NCBI GenBank assembly: GCA_964537205.1
Contig: CAZHZH010000040.1
Span: forward strand, 1 to 24,289
DNA from: Colivivens sp964537205
GTDB lineage: Bacteria; Bacteroidota; Bacteroidia; Bacteroidales; Bacteroidaceae
Direction of reading: 5' to 3'
DNA: 24,289 nt
Part shown: positions 1 to 5,658 of the stretch, piece after piece
Layout: every line of letters starts with the position of its first letter
Numbering within the stretch: position 1 is the stretch's first letter
Translations under genes and position numbers: made by a program
The notes under the pieces: generated by a model
Databases searched by the model: none
What the model was told of the DNA's origin: nothing
The model's input: only the letters and a program-made list of their open reading frames with translations

Positions 1-23
1 CGGTATGGTGGGAGGCATAGCAC

Positions 24-55
24 TGAGGATTCTCTCGCTACGCTCGGAATGACGG
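24..55. repeat. Short recurrent intergenic repeat (GAGCGTAGCGAG type)
   Basis: The reverse complement reads as CATTCCGAGCGTAGCGAG followed by AGAATCC. From memory this is a small palindrome-rich unit that recurs between genes in many gut Bacteroidetes and other bacteria, comparable to REP/BIME elements. Its core CTCGCTACGCTCG is nearly self-complementary. I cannot count genome copies from one window, so family membership is recalled knowledge and not measured. Confidence 0.4.
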
Positions 56-165
56 CTCTTCACTCGGCTTGCACGACTATTCGCTTCGCAGATAGTCGGC
101 TGCGCCTCGGCATAGTTCAAACAAGTTTGACTCTGCATTCGGCTTGCACGACTATTCGCTTCGCA
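56..165. repeat. Two 35-bp direct repeats enclosing palindromes (Bacteroidales intergenic repeat)
   Basis: Positions 56-90 and 131-165 are the same 35-bp sequence with two mismatches, 75 bp apart. Between them lie two inverted repeats: CGACTAT (74-80) with ATAGTCG (92-98), and TCAAAC (117-122) with GTTTGA (125-130). The 75-bp period is a multiple of three, so an in-frame reading gives a repeated peptide (LHSACTTIRFA), which is a by-product of the repeat. The block ends about 12 bp before the symporter start. It looks like a mobile or palindromic intergenic repeat, or a structured leader. No clear promoter box is visible in it. Confidence 0.6.
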
Positions 166-177
166 AAAGAGAACGTG

Positions 178-1593
178 ATGGACAAGGATGTTACAATATT
201 GGTTGTTTGCGTGGTGTACTTCGTGGCGATGATCGCTATCGGGTTGCACTCGTCAAAGCGTAACAAGCAGACCTCGGACTATCTTGTAGCCGGCAGGAAA
301 CTGAACGTCTTGATGGTGGCGGTAACTGTAGCCGCGGTGCAGATCGGCGTGGGGATAGTACTCGGTTCGGCCTCAAACGGTTATGCCGACGGCTTGTGGC
401 CGGGCGCGTACTATGCCATTGGGTGTGGCGGCGGGCTGGTGGTCGCCGGTTTGGTGACCGCCGGCAAACTAAGGCGGCAGGAAGGATATGTGCCGCTTGA
501 CTATTTTGCACACAGGTATGGCGAAAGCCGCATTATACGACTGTGGGCGTGGCTGAGCAATATTCCGAGTTTGCTTGGCATATATATAGCCCAACTGATA
601 GCCTGCGGGTCGATACTGTCTGGCTTTGGCATTTCATACGAGTGGGCGGTCGTGCTGACGACGGTCGCCATATTGGCTTATTGCGCCGTAGGCGGCATGT
701 GGGGTGTAGTGCTGACGAACATGCTTCAGACAGCTTTCATAGTGGTCGGCATACCGGTGTTGTTAGTAGCTGTCTTGACACGCTACATGGATGCCGGAGG
801 CAGTATTGAGGCGTTGATAAGCACGCCGTTCATTCCAGAGGGCATGTTCTCAAGATTCGTGTATCTTGTCGTGCCGTTCCTGCTTTCGATCTCCGTGTCA
901 TACGATGTGTACTCACGGATTCAGTCGGCGAAAAACGCGAAAACGGCGAGTGTCGGCTGTATCATAGGCGGAATACTGGTCATCATAATAGGATTGATGT
1001 GTTCTACTATCGGTGCGGCGGCGCGCACGTTGTTTCCAGGAGTGACAGACGGCATCTTCACAGTGTGCGCCACTTCGGTGCTCTCGCCGGTATTGGCGGG
1101 AATCGTCATCGCCTCAATACTGGCGGCCGCGATGTCGAGCGCAAACGGCGTGATACTGTCACTTGGGGCTTCGTTTTCAAGAGACTTCTACAACAAGTTC
1201 CTTCATCCCGAGGAAAACAACTTGGACAATTTGCCCAAGTCGAAACTTGTTTCGCAGGTCACAGTATTGGCAGGGAGCCTTGTGGCGCTGTTCTTCGCCT
1301 TTCACATGACAGACATCCTTGACGCTATGATTATTTTCAATTATCCATATATGGGCAGCATGTTGGTGCCGCTGCTTGGCGGACTTGTGTGGAAGGGGGC
1401 GACGGTGAAGGGCGCGTATGCCGCGGCGGTCGCAGGCGGCATCATCGGCGTTGTCGCTTTCTTGTTCGGCATACCGGGACCGCTGCAGGGCAAGATGAAC
1501 ATCGATTTGTCGTTGCTGTTGGCGTATGTGGTGTCAGCGGCGTTCTTGGTAGTATTCAGTTTGGTTGACAGAAGATATGGCAAAAACAAATAA
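178..1593 (+). CDS. Sodium:solute symporter (SSS family)
   Basis: Inner-membrane transporter of the sodium:solute symporter superfamily (PutP/SGLT fold), 471 aa, the usual size for a 13-helix member. Hydrophobic helices run almost end to end. The N-terminal helix is followed by the SSS-like stretch SDYLVAGRKLN, and the second helix carries glycine-rich VQIGVG; later helices include GIVIASILAAAMSSANGVIL, a region typical of the family. The start is placed at ATG 178 because the 43 codons upstream are repeat DNA with no transporter similarity, and the protein begins as expected with a short polar tail and a first helix. Substrate cannot be read from sequence. Its end overlaps the next gene by 17 nt, and the flavoprotein-ferredoxin pair that follows suggests it imports the molecule they reduce (inference). 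Confidence 0.88.
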   Translation: MDKDVTILVVCVVYFVAMIAIGLHSSKRNKQTSDYLVAGRKLNVLMVAVTVAAVQIGVGIVLGSASNGYADGLWPGAYYAIGCGGGLVVAGLVTAGKLRRQEGYVPLDYFAHRYGESRIIRLWAWLSNIPSLLGIYIAQLIACGSILSGFGISYEWAVVLTTVAILAYCAVGGMWGVVLTNMLQTAFIVVGIPVLLVAVLTRYMDAGGSIEALISTPFIPEGMFSRFVYLVVPFLLSISVSYDVYSRIQSAKNAKTASVGCIIGGILVIIIGLMCSTIGAAARTLFPGVTDGIFTVCATSVLSPVLAGIVIASILAAAMSSANGVILSLGASFSRDFYNKFLHPEENNLDNLPKSKLVSQVTVLAGSLVALFFAFHMTDILDAMIIFNYPYMGSMLVPLLGGLVWKGATVKGAYAAAVAGGIIGVVAFLFGIPGPLQGKMNIDLSLLLAYVVSAAFLVVFSLVDRRYGKNK

Positions 1594-3532
1594 ATGGCCT
1601 TATCCTAACGAAATGGATAAGGAGGAAAGGGTTGAGTGTGACGTGCTTGTGCTTGGCGGAGGCATGGCGGGCTGCTATGCCGCAATCGCCGCCGCGCGCA
1701 GAGGAAAGAATGTAGTGCTTGTGGAAAAGGGCGCGACAGAACGAAGCGGCGCGGCCGGCAGCGGATTCGACCATTGGGAGTCGGCATGCACTAATCCGTG
1801 TTCGGGAGTTACCCCGGAGGAAATAGCCAATGCCGTTATAAACGAGCAAGACGGGTACTCGAACGGCATTGCACGCTACATTGAGTGCGAGGAAGGGTGG
1901 CACCGCTTGCTCGACATGGAGTCGTTTGGAGGCAAGATACGTGATACGGACAATGAGTTCGTCGGAGCCGACTTCCGTGACGAGAAGACAAAGCTCATGT
2001 TCGCATACGATTATAAGAACCGTTTCACAATCCGTGTCTGGGGCAGTACGTTCAAGCCTGCGCTGAGAAGGACTTTGAGAAAAATCGGGGTCAGGGTGTT
2101 TGACCGTACGGAGGCGACAGCGTTGTTGGTTGAAAAGAAGAACGGGAAGAAGCGCGGAATAGGGGCTGTCGGCATGAATGTGCATACAGGCAAGTTCCTC
2201 GTATTCTCATCGAGGACCACGATACTGTGTATGTCGCGCCCGGCGCGTATCTGGCTGTTCGACTCTGATCAGGTGGGACTGTGTGAGTTCCGACCTCCCC
2301 AGACAATAGGTTCCGGACACGCGATGGGCTTCCGTGTGGGAATGGAATTCACAATGATGGAAAAGTCCGTCCAGGGAGAGTTCTCCGCCGCGGGAAGGAG
2401 CTTTCCTCCTTATAGCACGGGCAACAACCACAATACGTGGTACGCCGCCACGATGGTTGACGCAAGAGGCGTTGAGATTCCGTATGTGGATCGTGACGGA
2501 AAGATTTTGAAGACCGTCAAGGAGAGGTATTATCCGGCCGAAGGCCAGAAGTTCTTCCTCAAGGGTGGTATAATCGATAATCCGAAGTATGAGTACAGGG
2601 GTCCTGAGACGCTGGACTTTGACGAATTGATGAAGCGTGGTTATCAATTGCCTTTCTATGCTGATCTGAGCAAGATGCCCGATACGGAACGCAGGGTGAT
2701 TTGGGGAATGATGGTAGGCGAGGAGGGGAAGACGAAAATTCCCGTGCTCAAAAGCCTTACCGACCGCGGCTTTGATCCTACGCGCCATCGTCTGCAGTCG
2801 TATGGCACAGGATGGCAGTCGGCGGCTTTCCTCCCTCAGGAGCGACAGTTGTTCGGCGCTCCGGGCGGAGTGTTCCACGACTGGGACTTGAAGACGAATA
2901 TTGAGGGAATATACGCCGCGGGCGACCAATTGTATTCCGCAGATTGCGCCGGCTTCGCCGCCGCTACAGGTTACTATGCGGGCAGGAAGGCGGCCAAGGC
3001 TTCGGACGGGTTGAAACTGTCCAAGCCCGCTGAAGATGATGTGACGGCTGAAAGAGCCCGTCTGTACAGGCCGTTGTTCGTTGAGGACGGAATGGACTGG
3101 AGGGAACTCAACAAGGCGATATGCAAGGCAATGCAGAATTATTGCGGAGGCGTTAAGAACGATATGCTGCTGAAGCAGGGGCTTGACTTGCTCGACTCGT
3201 ATGAAACCGACATCGTGCCGTTGTTAAGTTGCAGGAATCCACATGAACTGATGCGGACGCACGAGGTTCTTGACATTCTTGAAGTCGCAAAGATGATTCT
3301 GAACGCATGTATGTTGCGCAAGGCGGATTCAAAACCGCTTTGCTTCGAACGAAGTGACAACGACCCGTCGAAAACGGACGAGGAAGACTGTTTCATCACT
3401 ATATATCGTGATGGCGATCGCATACGTTCACGAAAGGTTCCCAAGAATTACTATGGTGACGTGAAGGCTGGTTATGAGGCAAACAACAAAGACTATAAAG
3501 AAGAGGCAGAGAGTTATGCGCGTAGATTTTGA
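1577..3532 (+). CDS. FAD-dependent reductase subunit, AprA/fumarate-reductase-like flavoprotein
   Basis: Soluble 651-aa flavoprotein of the succinate dehydrogenase/fumarate reductase/adenylylsulfate reductase alpha superfamily. Residues 22-50 hold the Rossmann FAD motif (VLVLGGGMAG, then VVLVEKG), followed by ERSGAAGSGFDHW. Near residue 444 lies the second FAD-contact segment GIYAAGDQ followed by AGFAAATGYYAGR, and a helical C-terminal domain follows to about residue 640. There is no Sec or Tat signal, so it is cytoplasmic. ATG 1577 is preferred over a TTG four codons upstream; it overlaps the symporter by 17 nt. The next gene is a two-cluster ferredoxin, the same pairing as AprA-AprB, but no ATP sulfurylase or Qmo gene is visible. 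I therefore call it AprA-like by architecture and leave the substrate open; a different reductase or dehydrogenase activity is quite possible. Confidence 0.82.
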   Translation: MAKTNKWPYPNEMDKEERVECDVLVLGGGMAGCYAAIAAARRGKNVVLVEKGATERSGAAGSGFDHWESACTNPCSGVTPEEIANAVINEQDGYSNGIARYIECEEGWHRLLDMESFGGKIRDTDNEFVGADFRDEKTKLMFAYDYKNRFTIRVWGSTFKPALRRTLRKIGVRVFDRTEATALLVEKKNGKKRGIGAVGMNVHTGKFLVFSSRTTILCMSRPARIWLFDSDQVGLCEFRPPQTIGSGHAMGFRVGMEFTMMEKSVQGEFSAAGRSFPPYSTGNNHNTWYAATMVDARGVEIPYVDRDGKILKTVKERYYPAEGQKFFLKGGIIDNPKYEYRGPETLDFDELMKRGYQLPFYADLSKMPDTERRVIWGMMVGEEGKTKIPVLKSLTDRGFDPTRHRLQSYGTGWQSAAFLPQERQLFGAPGGVFHDWDLKTNIEGIYAAGDQLYSADCAGFAAATGYYAGRKAAKASDGLKLSKPAEDDVTAERARLYRPLFVEDGMDWRELNKAICKAMQNYCGGVKNDMLLKQGLDLLDSYETDIVPLLSCRNPHELMRTHEVLDILEVAKMILNACMLRKADSKPLCFERSDNDPSKTDEEDCFITIYRDGDRIRSRKVPKNYYGDVKAGYEANNKDYKEEAESYARRF

Positions 3533-3782
3533 AAGCAGGGAAGTGTCGTGCAGTGTCACGCCGTTGCGGTTCGACGAGGACAAATGCATAGGCTGTAACC
3601 GCTGCGCCGAAGTGTGTCAGGTAGACATAATGGTCCCGTCGGATGTAAAGGGACTCCATCCTGTAGTGCTTTATCCTGGTGAGTGTTACTATTGCGGTTC
3701 GTGTGTGATGGCCTGCACTCATGATGCGATACGGCTGGTGCATCCATTGATGAACCAGACAAAATTTGTTGACGTGAAATGA
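3516..3782 (+). CDS. Two-cluster 4Fe-4S ferredoxin, AprB-like partner subunit
   Basis: An 88-aa electron-transfer protein with two complete 4Fe-4S motifs: CIGCNRCAEVC followed by QVDI, and CYYCGSCVMAC followed by THDAI. That arrangement matches bacterial-type 2[4Fe-4S] ferredoxins and the core of AprB, but the protein lacks the long C-terminal tail of classical AprB (about 150 aa), ending instead in a short MNQTKFVDVK tail. ATG 3516 is chosen over an upstream TTG-type start because it overlaps the flavoprotein by 17 nt, the same overlap seen at the previous junction, and because the residues before it add nothing conserved. It probably docks on the flavoprotein and passes electrons to or from its FAD (inference from pairing). 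Confidence 0.88.
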   Translation: MRVDFESREVSCSVTPLRFDEDKCIGCNRCAEVCQVDIMVPSDVKGLHPVVLYPGECYYCGSCVMACTHDAIRLVHPLMNQTKFVDVK

Positions 3783-3804
3783 GAATACTTATAGACAATC
3801 ATAT

Positions 3805-4280
3805 ATGAGCAAAGAACGTACTTTAGCCGACTGGATAGTGGCAAGCAGACCATGGTCGTTCACTGCGTCGCTGATTCCAGTAATCGCCATTTCGGCGTAT
3901 CTGCTGTATCTAAGCCGCAAGGAAGGCGTGTCGGCGGATTGGGTCAACGCCATTCTGTCGCTTCCGATGCTGGTATGCATGCAGGCGGCGGGAAACCTCA
4001 TAGGTGATTATTATGATCATGTGAAAGGTGTCGACCTGCCTGGGAGTCTGAATCAGGTCAGGCACATACAGAGTGGAAAGTTCAAACCCAAGGAAATCCT
4101 TCATTATGGCTATTGCATGCTCTGCGTGGGGGCGGTGATAGGGTTGGTTATATTGTTCCGCAGCTCGTTCGAACTCATTTGGATGGGTTTGGCGGGATTG
4201 CTGATGGTGTATTTCTATCCATGGTTGAAGTATCACGCATTAGGAGATGTAGATGTGTTGTTGGGCTACGCCCTGCTTCC
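3805..4280 (+). CDS. UbiA-family prenyltransferase, N-terminal part (cut by scaffold gap)
   Basis: Membrane prenyltransferase related to MenA (1,4-dihydroxy-2-naphthoate polyprenyltransferase) and UbiA. Only 158 residues are present before the run of N; full-length members have about 290-310. The N-terminus WIVASRPWSFTASLIPVI is the usual UbiA opening. The first Asp-rich prenyl-diphosphate/Mg2+ motif is intact (NLIGDYYDHVKGVD), and ALGDVDVLLGY resembles the position of the second acidic motif. It begins 22 bp after the ferredoxin, so is probably co-transcribed. It could be a true MenA, giving a link to menaquinone, or a paralogue acting on another acceptor; the family call is firm and the substrate is not. 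The missing C-terminal half must lie in the gap, whose real length therefore exceeds 100 bp. Confidence 0.8.
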
Positions 4281-4380
4281 NNNNNNNNNNNNNNNNNNNN
4301 NNNNNNNNNNNNNNNNNNNNNNNNNNNNNNNNNNNNNNNNNNNNNNNNNNNNNNNNNNNNNNNNNNNNNNNNNNNNNNNN
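4281..4380. other. Scaffold gap, 100 N (true length unknown, probably several hundred bp)
   Basis: Exactly 100 N, the conventional placeholder. A UbiA protein loses about 130-150 residues here and the following CPBP protein lacks its N-terminal portion, so the real missing DNA should be at least roughly 600-700 bp and could include further genes. The flanks share no visible overlap. Confidence 0.95.
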
Positions 4381-4811
4381 TGCTTTGTGGCATTGCTATA
4401 GCGGCAGTGCTCTGGGGGGTGTTTTGGCTTGGCGACAAAGTATCACAACTGATGTTCGACTTTGCACGTCCTCAAGTTGACCGTATCTATGGCATGAAAG
4501 GGGGAGAGACGGGCGGCGTCATCGCCTTGCTGTTGTTGTTTGTGATTGGTCCTGCGGAAGAAATCTTCTGGAGAGGATTCGTGCAGCGGCGTTTTGCAAG
4601 GCAGTGGGGGCGATGGACAGGGTTCGTATGCGCTACAGCGTGTTACACGTTAGTTCACGTATGGTCGTTTAACTTCATGCTTATCGTCGCGGCTGCCGCA
4701 TGCGGCTTTTGTTGGGGACTCTTGTATTGTATCCGCCCTAAAATGTTGCCCGCGCTCATTATTTCCCATGCGCTTTGGGATGTTGCGGCATTTGTCGTTT
4801 TCCCGTTTTAG
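4381..4811 (+). CDS. CPBP-family intramembrane metalloprotease, C-terminal part
   Basis: The reading frame is open from the gap to the TAG at 4809-4811 and gives about 143 residues of a CPBP (CAAX protease and bacteriocin-processing, Abi/Rce1-type) membrane protein. The diagnostic motifs are present in order: EEIFWRG (EExxxR), then YTLVH (FxxxH-like) and HALWD (HxxxD/N). Several hydrophobic helices surround them. Members cleave substrates in the membrane or help bacteriocin or prenyl-protein processing; the substrate here is unknown. The N-terminus (about 80-100 residues) is lost in the gap. Any reading that joins it to the UbiA sequence through the N run is an artefact. Its position after a prenyltransferase is noteworthy, because Rce1-type relatives act on prenylated proteins, but no link is shown. 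Confidence 0.8.
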
Positions 4812-4829
4812 ATCCATATGGGCATTATA

Positions 4830-4881
4830 TGACTTAACGAGTATTCAAAGCCATGCAGACGTGTTAATAGTGGTTAAGTCA
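4830..4881. promoter_or_regulatory. 9-bp inverted repeat (TGACTTAAC ... GTTAAGTCA)
   Basis: TGACTTAAC at 4830-4838 and GTTAAGTCA at 4873-4881 are perfect reverse complements separated by 34 nt. It begins 19 bp after the CPBP stop and ends just before the phased repeats of the next promoter, with a T5 run at 4889-4893. It could act as a hairpin terminator with a large loop, or as a dyad operator site; I cannot decide between them. Confidence 0.4.
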
Positions 4882-4884
4882 ACA

Positions 4885-4935
4885 TGACTTTTTGTAAAAT
4901 GCGCTTGACCTTTTGTAAAAACAACCTTACCTTTG
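4885..4935 (+). promoter_or_regulatory. Promoter with three 21-bp-phased repeats, -7 box TACCTTTG
   Basis: Three related blocks start at 4885 (TGACTTTTTGTAAAA), 4906 (TGACCTTTTGTAAAA) and 4927 (TTACCTTTGTAT), exactly 21 bp apart, or two DNA turns. The third contains a perfect Bacteroidetes -7 element TACCTTTG (4928-4935). A TTG at 4905-4907, 20 bp upstream, is a possible -33 element. Transcription would start near 4942, about 40 nt before the membrane-protein gene. The phased copies suggest a regulator binding one DNA face, perhaps the XRE protein encoded downstream. Confidence 0.65.
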
Positions 4936-4936
4936 T

Positions 4937-4953
4937 ATTCGCAATTTGCGAAT
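4937..4953. promoter_or_regulatory. Operator-like palindrome at the predicted transcription start
   Basis: ATTCGCAA and TTGCGAAT form perfect 8-bp arms around one central base, directly after the TACCTTTG box and overlapping the predicted start point. A symmetric 17-bp site at this place is what a Cro/C1-type dimer such as the downstream XRE protein would be expected to use for repression. Binding is inferred, not shown. Confidence 0.5.
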
Positions 4954-4982
4954 TGATAAAGATAGTAATAAATATAAAAGGT

Positions 4983-5462
4983 ATGGACAAGACTTATTTA
5001 TTTCCACATTCATTGAGGAAAGTCGGATATGCGCTCATCTGTGTAGCGGTCATTTGGCTGTTATGCACTTCTTCCTTCCTCTTTCCGGCGTTCTTTGATG
5101 TGACGTATCCCATGTTTAGTCTGACGACAGGGATGTTTGATAATCCGGATAAATGGTTTGACCCGCATATCATCCAGGGAAGCTGGTTTGAAATTTTCAT
5201 GACCTTGATGTGTGCAGGCTGCGCCTTGGTAGTGTTTTCCAAGGAAAAGGATGAAGATGAATGTATAGCCCAAATACGGATGAACGCACTTGTATGGTCG
5301 ATGTTGGTTAATTTGGCTTTTGTCTTGTTGTCGACCTTGTTTGTCTTTGGTGGTACTTACTTCGTTGTGATGGCTGTCTATCCGTTCTCAACCTTTTTCG
5401 TGTTTATGATAAAATACAACGTCTCACTATATAAATTCCGTAAGAATAATAATGAAGAATAG
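4983..5462 (+). CDS. Small four-helix membrane protein paired with XRE regulator
   Basis: A 159-aa integral membrane protein with four predicted hydrophobic segments, about residues 14-38, 68-86, 100-123 and 124-144, a charged cytoplasmic-looking loop KEKDEDECIAQIR between helices 2 and 3, and a basic/polar C-terminal tail. ATG 4983 is chosen because it follows the predicted transcription start by about 40 nt; an ATG at 4884 lies upstream of the -7 box and would be untranscribed. It overlaps the XRE gene by 11 nt. I recall similar membrane-protein plus YozG-like XRE pairs in Bacteroidetes and Firmicutes (for example DUF2975 proteins), and this may be such a case, but I do not recognise a named family with certainty. 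It may sense an envelope signal and control the regulator (inference). Confidence 0.75.
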   Translation: MDKTYLFPHSLRKVGYALICVAVIWLLCTSSFLFPAFFDVTYPMFSLTTGMFDNPDKWFDPHIIQGSWFEIFMTLMCAGCALVVFSKEKDEDECIAQIRMNALVWSMLVNLAFVLLSTLFVFGGTYFVVMAVYPFSTFFVFMIKYNVSLYKFRKNNNEE

Positions 5463-5658
5463 ACTCAAGGTAGAGCGCGCGATAAAGGATATTACCCAAC
5501 AACAGCTGGCAGAGTTGACTGGAGTGAGCCGTCAGACGATCAACGCCATTGAAAAAGGCAACTATGTGCCGTCGACAACACTTTCATTGAAGATTGCCCG
5601 AATATTTGAAAAACCATTGGAAGAAATATTTGAACTTGAAGATACCGACTGGTCATGA
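5452..5658 (+). CDS. XRE-family HTH transcriptional regulator (YozG-like)
   Basis: A 68-aa DNA-binding protein consisting of a single Cro/C1-type helix-turn-helix domain. Residues 15-34 (TQQQLAELTGVSRQTINAIE) form the HTH, followed by GNYVPS, SLKIARIFEKPLEEIF and a short acidic tail. This is the compact YozG-type layout with no sensor or multimerisation domain. Its start overlaps the membrane-protein stop by 11 nt, and its TGA overlaps the ATG of the outer-membrane barrel gene (ATGA at 5655-5658), so all three genes are likely translated in a coupled way. The palindrome and phased repeats upstream of the operon are the natural candidates for its binding sites, implying autoregulation (inference). 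Confidence 0.92.
   Translation: MKNRLKVERAIKDITQQQLAELTGVSRQTINAIEKGNYVPSTTLSLKIARIFEKPLEEIFELEDTDWS

Noticed and set aside
49..177. 43-codon N-terminal extension of the symporter
   Set aside because: It is encoded by the direct-repeat DNA, contains the same peptide twice, and precedes the natural transporter start at ATG 178.
4381..4401. Short tail CFVALL closing the UbiA frame after the gap
   Set aside because: It is an out-of-frame reading of the CPBP gene created by the arbitrary gap length.
4113..4811. Single frame spanning the UbiA side, the N run and the CPBP protease
   Set aside because: The part before the gap is an out-of-frame shadow of the UbiA gene; the join across N is meaningless.
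4884..4982. Upstream start of the 4-TM membrane protein at ATG 4884
   Set aside because: It lies within the phased repeats and upstream of the TACCTTTG box; ATG 4983 is downstream of the predicted transcript start.
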